NCBI GenBank assembly: GCA_026874595.1
Contig: CM049314.1
Coordinates: 56,095,812 to 56,159,811 of the forward strand
Length of the DNA: 64,000 nt
Direction: 5' to 3'
DNA from: Sipunculus nudus
Lineage: Eukaryota > Annelida > Sipuncula > Golfingiida > Sipunculidae
This document shows positions 33,421 through 46,849 of this stretch, piece after piece (the stretch's first letter is position 1; every line of letters begins with the position of its first letter). The notes below the pieces were generated by a model that did no database searches, had not been told where the DNA came from, and saw only the letters and a list, made by a program, of their open reading frames with translations. The translations under genes and the position numbers were made by a program.

Positions 33421-36250
33421 TTAATATTTAAACTAAAGCTAACAAGTTTGCTTGGTTAACAAATTAACATGACCTTTTGAAATTTGTCAGGGTTAGCTGC
33501 CATCATAATCATGTCTTGTGTAAAACATTTTATAGCAACTGCTGTTTCATGGTCAAAAATAATCTTAATATCCTGCACAGTGTCAGCGGTAGAGGATAGT
33601 GTGTTGTCATCTACGTAATTGAAAAGGGTTGCCTTTTTAGCTCAGGTGACTGTAAGTCATCTGAGCTATAGTGATCACTCTTTGTTCGTCGTCCGTCTAT
33701 CCGTCTGTCCGTCTCTCCGTCCGTCCGTCCGTCTGTCCGTTAACCAGGCACAAATCGTAACCGCTGGACCTAGAATCTTGTAACTTGACATTCTGAGAGG
33801 TCCATGAAAAGTCTCCTTGGAAACCAGAAATTAGGTCTCTGTTACCCATATCCTTTGAGCTATGGGGCCCCAAAGTACCCCCCAGAATAGTCAAAAATTC
33901 CATACAAAAACTGCAATATCCCATTAACTACATCCCTGATGGTCATGACTTTTGGCATACATATTGATAATGAGATGTTCCATCAGTTCCTGCAGACTGG
34001 TGGCGCCACTTGTATTTTTCGATTTTTTACGAATTTTTTTCTCTATTTTTGAGACCTATAAAAATGTGAATATCTGTTAACAGGGCACAAATTGTGAAGA
34101 CTGGACCAAAAATCTTCATTTTTTATAAACTGAGAGACCTATGAAAAGTCTCTATGGAAACCAGAAATTTGGTCTCTGTGGCCCATGTCCTTTGAGCTAT
34201 GGGGCCCCAAAGTACCCCCCAGAATAGTAAAAAATTTAATACTTTTTGGCATATACATTGATCATGAGGTATTCCATCAGTTTCTACAGAATGAGTGCGC
34301 CACTCTGTATTTTTTTTTTAATTTTCAGGATTTTTTTTTCTCTATTTTGGAGATGGGGTTATCTGCCAACAGGGTACAAATCGTATCAACTGTACCTAGA
34401 ATCTTCATTCTTGTCAAGGAGGCTCGTGAAAAGTGTCTGTGGAAACCTAAAATTAGGTCTCTGTTTCCCATATCATTCAAGCTATAGGACTCGGAAGTAT
34501 CCTCAGACTAATGGAAAATTTGATATAAAAGCTGAAGTATCTGAACAACTTATGCAGATATCATCATGATCCTTTGCATGGATATTGACCATTAAGTGTT
34601 TTATATGTTTCTGCAGACTGGTGGAGCCACCTGTATTAAGTTTACGCATTTTTTCTCTATTTTTGAGATATATAAATACAGACACAATCTTGGCCTGTTG
34701 GTTAATCTGTTTGATGCTTCAGGTGAATGGGTATAAACTACCATTCAGATGATAAAATTACCTTTTGCGAATCTCTTTCCAGTCAGCTGAGCGTCATGAC
34801 CCATGGGTCACTTGTTAATGAAACCATAAAGATCATTAATAAAATTTAAAGAGTGTGGGGCCCATAACGGAGCCTTGGTTAATAGTTTTCCATAAGCTGA
34901 CGGCTTACTGATGGGCAGAGGAAAGGGCATGCAGTCGAACGCCATTGATAAGTCCATGAGTACTGTGCCTACGTTTTTACCCTTATCAAGAGCTATTAAG
35001 ACGCATCAGAACAGAGTGGCAACTGTACTAGCGCCTAAAAGCTGAAAAATATTGATGAAAAACGCAATTCTGAAATTGCTACAGTTGTTTCCCTATGATT
35101 TTCTCAATTACCTCAGATACCGCTGTAAGTACACTTACTGGCCTGTAGTTCTTTTTGTTGAGAGGGTTATCATCTTTGTATGTTGGATTCACATTAGCAA
35201 GTTTAACTTGAGCTGGAAAACAATTTAAAGTGATACATTTGTTAAACAGATTTTACCAAATGGACATGAATGACCGGACATGCTAGTTTGATCATCTTTG
35301 CAGATATACCATCACAGCCTGTAGCCTCGGATATGCAATACTGCTTATCATGCCACACATACACTAATATTTTACACATTGAAAATCATAGTTTTCACAC
35401 ATTAAAATAATAGGTAATATATTTAATACTTTTATGATTTTTACATCATGTAACAAAGTCCTTTATATACTGTTTAATATTACAATCCCTGTACTCTAAT
35501 GCGACAGTTCTTTCCCAATGTTTGGTGCTATGTTCATTTAAAGTATTCACAATATCAGCAAACTGATTGGAATTTGAAATATACTATTATCGTGACCAAT
35601 CGTTAAATCCTGCGAGTTTTTAAGGCCTTTTATAAGTCACAAAAGGTTTAATTGTAGTCCTCAAAGTTCATTTTTGGTCCATTTTCAGTCCTTTATTCAA
35701 AATAGGCTTTCACTGAATTCGTCGTATCTCGGTTTTCTTGTTCCTCTGCATTCTATAGGCATTCCCGGTTTCAGAGGTAGGATAACACTTGTAATTTCGC
35801 CACAACCGATATTTAATCTTGATGACTTTGCGTAATCTGCCGTTCATGGATGGAGTATTCTGAGATCTGACTTTCTTCTGCTTTTTAGGTGCATGATCAT
35901 CAAGAACATCAGTAAATAACTTATTAAAGATCCAGTAGCCATCATCTGGGTCTGGCAGAATACCGCAAATATGATACGGAGCGTACTGAAGATCCCTCAG
36001 GAAGGTCCCTTTATCAAAGTTCCGATAATTTACTGTTTTGGGCGGCTGCCGCGAGGCTTCGCTCTTTAAAACAATATAGATAAGCAGGTGACCATCACTA
36101 AGATGCGTTTTCCCCATACCAGATTTACTCGATCCTGTCTCCTGATTTGTCAGAAAAACATCTAGTTGTGATACCCCTTTTGACGGTAAAAGGCGCGTTC
36201 CTCAATCAAGCGTACTAGCGAATATATTAAGCTTCATATTTACCTTTTTT
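33421..36250 (-). mobile_element. CR1-like LINE inserted into the Rex1-like LINE, unit B
   Basis: Minus strand. 36,117-35,710 is a 135-aa open stretch matching the endonuclease-RT linker (YAPYHICGILPDPDDGYWIF, then DVLDDHAPKK). Further on are ATGCDGISAKMIKLACP, VNPTYKDDNPLNKKNYRPVS, LMDLSMAFDC and, past a 1.2-kb insertion, NYVDDNTLSSTADTV with the RT catalytic YVDD box at 33,606-33,617. The order fits CR1/Jockey-type RT. Not intact. Confidence 0.75.
33633..34810. repeat. 1.2-kb interspersed repeat (TTTAGCTCAGGTGAC...CCGTCCGTCCGT) inserted in the CR1 RT gene
   Basis: Begins with TTTTTAGCTCAGGTGAC and a short hairpin (CTCAGGTGAC...GTCATCTGAG), followed by a CCGTCCGTCCGT-rich stretch, and ends CATGACCCATGGGTCACTTG. 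It resembles a repeat class I know as widespread in mollusc and other marine invertebrate genomes. Inside are three diverged direct repeats starting near 33,742, 34,079 and 34,370, each with AGGTCTCTGT, then GAGCTATGGGGCCCC (clearest in the first two) and a GCAGACTGGTGG tail. It splits the CR1 reading frame between INDLYGFINK and LFNYVDD. Confidence 0.65.
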
Positions 36251-36880
36251 AAATTAGTTTAAGTCGATACTTTGATAAGCCATGTCTCTGACAATCAATT
36301 TAAATCTGATTGAACGATTGAACCTAGTTTATTATTCGGGTAATCTTAACATTTTTATGCGTTATGCATAGCGCTTTACAGAATCTCAGGTAATCAACAA
36401 CCAACTCTGTGCTCTTGTTTAAATCATCGTTCAACAACACAAACCGATCAGTGCAAGCGTATCAGTAGGGACTGAATGGTTCTCCTTCATTTGTGGAATA
36501 GACTTAACAGTAGGCTTTCCACACTTCGGTTGCAGGCGATACTAGAGCACAAAGTGAACCATGTTGTGAGTCCGCGTCGGAGAGGGGCGCGTCGAAGAGA
36601 CTTGTACGCATCTTTAATCGTGGTGTAACAATGATGCAACCCTTGTCATATCGTGTTGTACCTTTAACAGGTTAGTAATATTTCGGTAGGCATTTTTTTC
36701 AAATTGGTATGGTTGAAGTCTTTAGCTATAATGTTAAGAACCCCTGAGTTGTTATTTTCGTTTCGCTGTTCGATAGCAGACAAAACATTCGCTTCTTGGG
36801 GGATATAGGTGACAGTCATAATTAGTGAACCAAATTCTCTTGGCATATAGAAGGGACGACACCTAATTGAAAACTAACTA
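36251..36880 (-). mobile_element. Rex1-like LINE, 5' endonuclease part, unit B
   Basis: Minus strand 36,846-36,664 reads MTVTYIPQEAN, then GVLNIIAKDFNHTNLKK, the DFNH motif of the APE-type endonuclease. The region continues the element whose RT part is at 31.8-33.4 kb; in unit C the two parts are contiguous. Frame broken in several places. Confidence 0.65.
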
Positions 36881-36981
36881 ATTGATTCCATCTCTGGGGT
36901 ACATGATCTAAAAATCACTTTCGTGTCCTTTCACTGTTTTTCATTAATAAGAGAACACACTCCACCACAATGGTCAGAGAA

Positions 36982-36983
<2 letters not shown>

Positions 36984-37043
<60 letters not shown>

Positions 37044-37170
37044 TGATAATAATAATAATAACAATAATTATTATTATAATAAATATTACTTATCATTTAT
37101 AAATAATAATTATAACAATAACAAAAATTAATAATAATTTGTAAAAAAACTATAATAATAATAAAAATAA
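36984..37170. repeat. (AAT)n microsatellite, unit B
   Basis: Longest of the three paralogous AAT arrays, with interrupted tails. Confidence 0.9.
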
Positions 37171-39055
37171 TGATTTATATTATATAGCGTAGAACCACAT
37201 CAGTATTATACGTAAACTTCAGCGATTTGTAAAAGACAAATTGCAAAAGGTACTTTTTGAATTAAAGTGTCATGCACATATTATCTTGTTCATGTACCAT
37301 TGTCAATTTTAATTATGTTCACTGGTACCTAAACTTAAACCAAGTCATTGATAAATTATCTGTCCATACTACAAAATAAAGGCTACAGTTTGTGAAGATA
37401 ATGTACCTTGTGTTCCTTTAAGAAGCGACTGTCTGGACTACCCGTCGTATGTAAACAAAATTCGGTGAATTGTAAATCTGAGGTTTTAGCTTTTGATATT
37501 ATATGACATTTTATGAAAGAGTTCATTTATAAAGCAAAAATATGACATTCATTTCTATGCGCTGATACAAAAAATGCGAAAATAGACGAGTCTTAAGAGC
37601 ATGATTAAATATACCAGTATTGTTTTTGCTGCACTAACAGACACTATCCACCAAAGAATTTCAGGCGATTGCAGAGTAATTTGAAAATGTTCTGTAACTA
37701 TATTCGTTATGAGTGGGGCATGGAAACTATTCTGTAATTAGCAGAATAGATTGGTAACCGCGCTATTATGGACCCGCTACCTTAAAGGTATCAGAAATGG
37801 TTCCCCAGTATGAACTGACTTTCTTTCAATTTTTCCTTATTTTATTTTTCAATCATTCTAAGCACGTTTATGTTTTAAAATAAACTAAATATGTCAAAGA
37901 GGGTATGTTTCGGACAAGTAATTACCAAGTAACAATGCTCTTAAGAAAAGGTGTTCAAGTGAAATGCATTTTTTGAGAAATGTCCAAAAACTACAGTTGG
38001 ATACCTCATTCGGTCTACAGGCGTCTAAGAACAACTACATGCTATTGATTGTAAGGATATATCTTGCCGTAGTTGCATTAACTGGATCATAGAACGGTAA
38101 AAGCATATTGATGTAAATGACGAAATTTCAACCTAACTATGAGCGTTCTTTCAAATATCATACAGTGATATGTAAATAGCTACACTTTAAAAGGGTGCAC
38201 CTTCTCATTCGTATGGAAGTAATGCACACTTTGTATTCTTTCTTTTCACATTTTCTTAAAAAGATTAAGTTTTACTTATATTCTCAACTAATCTATTATT
38301 CATGCAAAAGGATGTTTTCAACCATATCTATGTATTTAAAATCATGTATTATTTTGTAAACAGAATGTAGAAAAATCTTTCATCAAAATTGATGCGTTTA
38401 GGGATGAATTCCAGACTTATTCTGATGCCAAGAAGATGCAGTGCTAGATACCATCACACGATTTTCTTTCGCATTGGCAAAAGAAATTTCATACATGTAA
38501 TGTTCCACCACTGACTCAAACTACTCCCGTTATTAAGGATCTCAGAAATATACATTTCAGTTATAGCCTTAACAATATCTACAAAGCAAGCTTGTTTTGA
38601 CAACCCCGGTTTTCAGGTCGATATACTTCTACCTTAGACGATAGATTAATTTTAATGACAGGGGACAAACAAACGTGTTTACGTGTTGTAATGTATTTTG
38701 TTTATGTTTTGTAATGTATTTTGTTTCATACCTTTATTTTCCTAGTAAAACATATTGATTTAAATAATACTGAATCCAAGTTCCCGATACTTATATTTAT
38801 ATATTATTACAGTTCATCTTCATATTGCAAATACGAAAACCACTTGTCTAAATAATCCATATTCGCACCTAAACTGGTTTCTTTGATATAATGATATTAC
38901 TGATACATTTATATACAAGAGTGATTACTTACCCTTCAGAATAAGGTTAACTGTGATTTTAAAGAGCCTCTGAATGTCTCTCTGTTACCTTGTATTCCGT
39001 CGCAGCGATAGGCCGGGTCAAACAATGTGAGTAAAGTTACATCAATCACCATTGT

Positions 39056-39059
<4 letters not shown>

Positions 39060-39110
<51 letters not shown>
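39060..39110. repeat. (TA)n microsatellite, unit B
   Basis: Paralogue of 6.39 kb, similar length. Confidence 0.95.
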
Positions 39111-39111
<1 letters not shown>

Positions 39112-39639
39112 AAGACCCATTCAAGTTCTTTCAATAGCTTATTGGTCGCCAGTTAGTCTACCCTTTTGCCAACATCTTGTAAAAAGAAAATATTCCGCTT
39201 TCACTTTTATTGAATGCCGTGCATAATGAATGTCAATATCTGGCAAGGTCCTTGGGCAAGGGTACACATGTACCGAAAATGTATGTCGTATAAAAAGTGT
39301 TCTTCGAACATTACCAGTCGGAAATCCTCTTCTGCATTAGTACTATAACCTCGGATGTATTACGGTTATAGGAATGCACGCATTTAGTGCATATTCTTGG
39401 GCCTTATTAACATCCTACCTTGAATAACACCCGAAGACCAGCCGAGGGGCTCCAAGTGTCACAAACATTTATTACTGATTCATTTTCAAATGTAAGTAAC
39501 AAGAATTGCCGTTACGACAATAGCCGATTAATTATATCATCCTTGGAAAGCGAAAGATAAATTTTTTAAACACAGACGAATTAAGATATCAAAATGTTTG
39601 CTCAGTAGAGCTCTCTATAAACAACTGTAATAATCATAA

Positions 39640-40090
39640 CCTTCAGACGGCAAAATCAAACAATCCAAAGTCCTAACAAAAATCCTCACACAGCAATCCA
39701 AACAATCATCAAACTAAAGTCATCTTCCGATTTTTCTGGCCGATTTTTCGCCGGTTGATTTTTATAAAGCGGCCATAAAAATCGACATGTCCCACCAGCC
39801 GACGAGTGCCCGCGCTTCTACGGAAGTGTTAAATTTTCACCTCCAACTTCACATCGGCCGTTTTTTTTTTAACTTTCTTTCATTATTTATTACGACAAAA
39901 AAAAACCAGAGGACGAAACAATTCTGATCAAAATTTTCGGAACATTCTGGTAATGTGGAAGCAAAATAGTCAGAAGTGCGGGCATTCCCCGGTTGGTTAG
40001 ACTTCCTGCTGCTTAAAAAATCTCACTTAGATGGGAGGACGGCTTAACGGGTCTCAATACGTTTTCTAACCGTATAATCATATATTGTTT
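39640..40090. mobile_element. Foldback element, unit B
   Basis: Paralogue of 7.48-7.96 kb. The arms share GAAGTGCGGGCA (39,970s) and, on the opposite strand, GAAGCGCGGGCACTCG (39,800s). An inner poly-T and ACTTTCTTTCATTA spacer separates them. Confidence 0.45.
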
Positions 40091-40874
40091 GTCAATGCCG
40101 GTGGCAGCGCTTCAAAATCATTTTGGCCGTCCTCGAATTAGCTATGTATCCAGGTATTAAATCAGACAGCTGTGACGGTAAACCTATATACATTCTTGGC
40201 TTTTATGCCTACAATTTTTTTTCAAGGCAATTTATGTATGAATCGGGTGAAATAAATATCATTCACTTTGTTAATTGAAAGGTATGCACCGGAAAAGATT
40301 GGTATTAGCGTTTGTAAAAGATGTCTTCACAAGAGTTTCATATGAAATCTGTATTTCATTCTAGCAAAGGGTCGCCACAATATCCACAGAATACAGATGT
40401 ATGTGTCTAAATTAAAATATTTGAAATAATTTTTTAAAACCTTTTAAAAAACTTTTTAAAATACTTTCTTTTAGGTATTCATATATATAATGAGGAAGTT
40501 ATTTTTGGTCTTTGACTCATTGTTAAGCCTTCCCTGAAACAAGATTTCTTTAATCTGAAAAATATCAAAATGAATGCCATCGCTATTATATATGTTTCAC
40601 ATCATGTATTTAACAACGCGGACTGTGAACTGCAGTACCAATCCTCAAATGAAAGTGAGATATGCTGGAAAATCGTGAGCAAGGTCTCAATCAAGGGCTA
40701 TGCTTCCTGAATCGGTTTTTAAAATAAATGTGATTCATCATGATGTTTTGCCCATGTTTTCAAAGTTCACTTAAATTTATCATTTTAAACTATTTTACAA
40801 GATACGTATGATTCTAATCAAAACTGTAACGTTTGTGTCTAAAACAGGCATTATTTATAGAGCTGAATTAAAAT

Positions 40875-43770
40875 TCAAACGGACGTCACTCGTCTGACGT
40901 AGTAGAACACATCTGGAGTTGCTGTCCAGGAAACATCAGGATCACCAGTAACGTCATACAGCACACAGCTTCTCGTAGCCGGGAAGAAACTGAACGATAA
41001 ACATGATATATTTCCAGCACACCAGATGGCGCATCTTAGTTTGCTTCTGACTGTGGCGACATCTGTTGGAATCATTGGCGGTTGACGATCTTTTGAAGCC
41101 AAGTACCACGATTTAAGCGGCATCACTGGTGGGAAAAAAGAACATTGTATGAAATCTGCAGAAGAAATATATTACGATTAACCGGAACAAACACTTAACA
41201 CGTCATAATTTTTCACGTAACACAAGCACTAATAAAATTAGTTGTCCTTAATTTTGATAATTATAAAGCAACCTTTTAAGATGTCTTATTCATACTTTTC
41301 ATCAAGTAAAGAGATAGATGTAGGTATGATTCTTAAAAACTATGATCTCTCACGTGATGTGATCATTGAATGGTTGTGGTGCTTTCTGTGAGAAGAAGCG
41401 CTCTAGTTAAAAACTAAATAATTGAGTGTTTTTTTTTGTTTATCTGGGAGTGATTATGCCCATTCCTGGTTTATATTTTGTTAAAATGTTTACGTTTTCT
41501 TGTCCCATCCTACACCTCGTCCTTTTATATTGTGAATTCGGCATAACAGAATAGTAATATCAGAATGGGTTTTTATTTCTAATTCAGTTTCTTTTCCATT
41601 TGCACACTTCTATCATAGTATCCGACCCCTGCGCTTAGAACTGAAAAGAGTTATTTCATCTTGTATGACATCGGATCTATCTACCACCCTTTTGAAAACG
41701 TAGGTTTCCTTTGGGGTTAGGGCCGGGGGTGTAAACCTCATTTTGTCTCTGGCGCTTGAATGAGAGAGACGGTGCATGCCCCTATTCTGTTGTTGACATC
41801 GAGATAACCAAGCTACTCATAAGACTATACGTACTCAATTCATTTTAGCGTGCTAAGAAGATTAACGTTTACCGACAGAAAAGGAAACCTTTTTTTAATA
41901 CAGTTAACGATTGCATAGCCCGATTGTAATTACCATGTTCAAAGAACGCACTGGCAGTATATGCAAGTTTCGGCATAATAACTTTTGCAGAACTCTCGGC
42001 CATTTTATGGTTTAATTCTGAAACAGCTGTGTTGCTCAAACTTATCTTTGGAAAATATTCTGCAAGCATACGTGATGTCGGTTCATCTGTTAGCATCAGC
42101 GTAGTCTGACTGCGCTCTGTCGTGGTTTCCTGCGTAGTCTGACTGCGCTTTGAAGTGGTTTCGTGTGTGGTCTGACTGCGCTCTGTCGTGGTTTCCTGCG
42201 TGGTCTGACTACGCTCTGTCGTGGTTTCCTCTTCAGTGTATTCGTAATAATTAAAAGCAGTATTTGGATCCAGGGACAGCGCCCCACCCTTTTTGACGGA
42301 GTTCAACGCACACCTGCTTTCAGCTACTTTAAAATCGATAGACAAGCATTTGGGGCTGATCTGTTGTAGACACAATGCCTTGCAGTCGGAGAGCCCAGAC
42401 ACAACTTGTACTGAACCTATGTTGTTACCCGGTATATATTTCTGACTGTATTCTGTCCATATAACGCCTGAAACAAAAGACGTGAAATTGAAAAGCAATT
42501 TTCAAACGAGGAAAGTGCAAGGCACAATCAGCATTATGTATAAGATACCATTAATTGATGTAACACCTAAAATATTCGGGCCAAAGAAAAGTAGGCGTAA
42601 TTTTGGGGTGATTACAACTGCTGGGTGGTCGCAAGGCGGGGTTTCACTGTAAAAAATCTTGGGTTTTACATTTTTCCTTTAATTCCAATTGCACCGTTTG
42701 GTTTTCATGACCTATAATTTGTGCAGTCATTTGCTAATAAGTTGTCAAGACTGAGTCCGCAACAGTTATGAAGTAGTCGAGTCAAGTACATTTTCAAATG
42801 TGTAACATGGACAAATCCATGTAGAATTTGATAAAATTGATCATAATTATTTGTTGGGCTTAGATTCTTACATGATGGATTTTCTATCACAAAAGAGTCG
42901 TAAATGTGCAAACCTGTGAAAGGGCTAACGTTATTCCTCAAATATTTGATTGACCAAAAGGAACATACAACAGGGCGATGCATAATTTCATTTTTATTTT
43001 AACGTCAGTTTATCATGTCACCTAAATTAATTGTGACCGTCCTTTGTCTAGGGAAACAGGCCATTATATCATAATTTACCATTACAACGTGTGCAAAATC
43101 ATGTGTTCAAATGGAATTAGCGAAAATGCTAATTTGCAGAAACAATGGATTCAGACGATTATGAACAGCATTAATGAAGGTAATGAGAATATGATACTGG
43201 CACCTGTACAATTTAAGATGTACATTACGTATTTGTATTTTGCAGGGATAGATATGAAACGAGATTGTTCCTGGAAAACTTATGTGGTGTCATTAAGTCC
43301 TCTACCTGATAGAATATATATCATGAAAACTATTTTAATAATTTAATTTCATTGGATATAATCTTACATCTTTTTATAAAGTGCGCTATTCCTGGCTTTC
43401 AGTAACATCGGAGATGTGTTTGGTAATTATTTGTGAATCACATAACAAGATCTTCAGATGATTTTGCCTCATCGTCTAACGTAAGTTTTCATTGTCTGGA
43501 AATATTCTTTTGTAGATTTTTTAAATTTTTGCCAGGGACAAATCACACTTTTTTTCAAAATCAGCTTATTACTTATTCAACTCTAAATATAAGGCAAAAA
43601 GAAAAAAAGACACTTTTTAGAAGACAAACTTCTTAAAAGTCCATGAAAACCTGTATGTTTCAGCAAATGAAGTTAATGAGACATGAACATAATTGACGTA
43701 GTTCCTTACCTTTAACAGGTGATTGGAACGTCAGGTACCAGAAGATAAAATATGTGTAGATGAACTTCAT
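40875..43770 (-). CDS. Secreted two-PAN/Apple-domain protein, copy B (3 exons)
   Basis: Exons: 43,710-43,770 (MKFIYTYFIFWYLTFQ signal), 42,072-42,467 (PAN 1 plus linker) and 40,875-41,125 (PAN 2, stop). Total 708 bp, 235 aa, the same exon lengths, phases and splice motifs as copy A. All eight PAN cysteines are kept. The linker again has four 11-residue repeats. Against copy A I count about 31 coding differences in exons 2 and 3, of which about 22 change an amino acid. That ratio is close to the neutral expectation, yet the frame and splice sites are intact. Reading on past the exon 2 donor keeps an open frame to 41,869, probably intronic chance. The upstream box reads TATGAATA instead of TATAAATA. 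Confidence 0.8.
42101..42232 (-). repeat. 33-bp coding minisatellite in PAN exon 2, copy B (4 units)
   Basis: Four 33-bp units matching those of copy A; only a few substitutions, including one Glu to Lys (SERS to SKRS) and one Ala to Thr. The single unit in copy C lies at about 59,023-59,055. Confidence 0.9.
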
Positions 43771-44159
43771 TTTGTCCGTATATACGAGACCACAGTCCTG
43801 AGGATTAAAGACGTAGTATAATATAAACATATTCATAACCAGATACATAATATATATGGATGTACAGGTAATTGCCCCCCCCCCTAAGACACACACCACC
43901 CCTGAAATAAGGAGTCTCTATGATATATTCTCAAAATAAGCCTATCCTATGATTAAAAGCTAAATGCTCCCTCCCAACCAGAAATATAATTATTTTTGTA
44001 ATTTTCGCAGTATGTTATAATATAAACTTAATTTATTTTATATGAATTGTACATTTTGTTATAATGACTAATGCGAAGCTCTCTCAATGGCTCAAATAGT
44101 GGGGGTTGTAGGACTTTTTTTAATGACCAAGAACAGAATACAATGTGTACAATTCCATT

Positions 44160-46450
44160 CCTAGTCTATATTATATAACAATCAAAAGAATTAAATTTCC
44201 TAAGACGGGTCCAACATGTACACCTATTTTTAGACAGTAGATATATATATATTTTTATATTATATATCAAATTCTTATTGTTTACACCGATTGTCGATAT
44301 TGGCCCATAGTTTTTGTAAAACTCGCAACAAGTAGAGAATAAATGCAGTAAATTTTCTGGTTCTGTATTACAAAATATCAGAATCTTTGATGTTCCATTT
44401 CTGTAACCATTAATTTTTTACTAAACAATTATTTAACAGTTATAATGGAACACTTAAGACTTTGTATCCATACATACTCTAAAAGGAAGCATATAAATTT
44501 CCTTATAGTCGACTTGTACACCCGGAATATAAGTCGCTTCTTGCGGCAAAATTGGCCCTTCATCTTATGTTTTTTTTAAGAAATAATGAATATATAGTTT
44601 TTATTGGTGAGATTACTAAATATTTAAAATCATCATTATAAAACAAAACACGGTATGGATTTATATTGTTTTCTTTTGCCCCTTGACACTTTATAAAAGT
44701 GGCAACCAAGGCATATCATCTTGAGAGTTTTCTCCCTGATAATCCTTTTTTAACCCAAAATTTTAAAGGTATTACCCTGCCTGTATGGTCAAACGGATCA
44801 ATACCTGTTTTAAATCCTTTTTTTATAATCCGGTTTACAGTATATTGTGGTATTACTAATTTGTAAAAGTCTATGGTTTTAAATATATTGCTGTTCTGGT
44901 TGAATATAATTAAACTACCTTTTGCGTAACATAATATTTCTTTTGAGAATTGCTATATAAAAGACTGGTATATCATATGAATCTGTGCTTTTCAGGTCTA
45001 AATTAATTTTAAAAAACTTATTTACAACCGATCATACAGACTGCAAATAAAACTCGAACAATTATTCCCATAGTTTGCCAACTTGATAAACTTTTATAAA
45101 TGAAAGTTTTGACAATTTTTTTTCTTAGAAAAGTGAGTCTTCTTCGATGTTACATATTAAATACATTAGAGCTTATTTAATTTTAGAAAAGAAATTTGAA
45201 TTTTGTGTTTCTTTTTTGTTATATGGTATGTATACACAAATAATCTTAACTGGGTGCTTTGGCCATTTAATCCCCGATGGCTTTCTACATCCTGTTCACA
45301 TCTTACATTTTTCAAAATTTATTTTTACCAGCTGAAAGTACAAAATGTTTGTAAAATTTTAAAGAACTGTTTAGCAGACCAAAATCCCTCACTATTAATA
45401 CAGTATCGTCTTCATATTGTAGTAACAAATACAGACCTTTTTCCATTAATTTTTTCTTATGTCCTTATATATCCTGATTTAATTTCAGCTTCTAATGTAA
45501 AAGGATATTGAGAAAGTTGGCCTCCTTGTCGGACATATCCTCCCATTTTAAAATATCCAAATGTTTTGCCATTATTTTTAGTAGAACTTTCAATGTTATT
45601 TTATAAGATCTTGAACCATTTTGTAATTAAATATGGGGAAAGTTGTATTTTCCTAACACCTATGTAATAAAATTCCATTCTAAAGTATCAAATGTCTTTT
45701 GAAAATAATCTATACTAATTTGTATTCCTGGTATATATTTTATTCTAGTATATTCTAACAAACCTGATAAAATCCGAATATTTTCTCCAATGCATCTACC
45801 TTGAATGTATCCTATTTCACTGTCACTTATATTATCAGGCAATGCTTTAGACTTCAGAAGGTGTTAAGGATAATATTTTGTAATCTACGTTTAAAACTTA
45901 TATAGGTCTCCATTTATGATAATGTTTCGTCCTTTTGTTTAATTCATGTTATCACAGCCTGTTTTGTAAGGTAGATAACTTTCTTGGAAAGCTTAATTGA
46001 CCGATGCTACCTATAATGATCAAAATTTAAATCTGCATACTTTATAAAATTCATCGGATATCCCAGCATTCCAAGGACTTTTATCTTTAGTATATGTTTT
46101 AAGGGCCAAATAACTCTTCTCCTGTAATAGGTTTTTCTAAGAATCCTGAGTTTAATTTAGATAATACAAGTAATTTTACTGAATAAATAGCTATCTTTAA
46201 ATGTTGTGTCTCAAATGTTTGAGAGGAGTATACTTGTTCGAAGGTCTTTGAAATGGAAAGAAATTTTTGTTTTAGTAAGACGCTCATTTATTTTGCTGAC
46301 TTTATAATACTTAATTTTCCCAATTTAATTTTTGCTTTAAATCGCCTGCATTTTCAAATGTTTCCTTTCATACTACACGCTAACATCTAGAGCGAGACCA
46401 TACGAGCATTCTAAATTCTAAATCTTAAATAATGTCAAAAAAGAATTATA
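44160..46450 (-). mobile_element. L1-like LINE reverse transcriptase remnant, unit B
   Basis: Paralogous to 12.05-14.3 kb. The minus strand 45,842-45,660 reads PDNISDSEIGYIQGRCIGEN and continues to DTLEWNF. The catalytic box has become YEDD in this copy. Decayed; inherited through the A/B duplication and absent from C. Confidence 0.7.
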
Positions 46451-46687
46451 CATCCTAAATGTTTGAGATGCATTACTGAAAGGCTTATACACTAAAAGTA
46501 TGAAGAAACTGTGAGTTGAATGACAAAATTATTTAGAGGGAAACCTAGTCGAATTTATTTCCCCAAGAGGTGGAGAGTACTTTCCTACTCCAATAAAGTC
46601 CCTGGGCTATTTCAAGAGTTTCTAAATTTAAACTGAATAAATGTTAACTTATAAAATGTTAACTGATTAAATAACTTACGATTTTTT

Positions 46688-46689
<2 letters not shown>

Positions 46690-46738
<49 letters not shown>
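46690..46738. repeat. (TA)n microsatellite, unit B
   Basis: Only about 5 units at the paralogous place in A (16,138-16,150), about 24 here. Confidence 0.95.
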
Positions 46739-46739
<1 letters not shown>

Positions 46740-46741
<2 letters not shown>

Positions 46742-46849
46742 GACTGATGTTCTGACTCTTAAAACCTTCTCAAACAGAACTACCGGATCTCCTTTATCGG
46801 TGAACGTATCAATCCTGTAACAGGCTGATCCACTTAGGTCGCATCGCTT
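46740..46849 (-). other. Conserved open segment, possible exon, unit B
   Basis: Minus strand reads RCDLSGSACYRIDTFTDKGD, then PVVLFEKVLRVRTSVC. Same TATAAAAG motif directly upstream. See the unit A copy. Confidence 0.25.

Noticed and set aside
35710-36117. 135-aa minus-strand ORF as a host gene
   Set aside because: It matches the endonuclease-RT linker of CR1-type LINEs and is continuous with RT motifs downstream.
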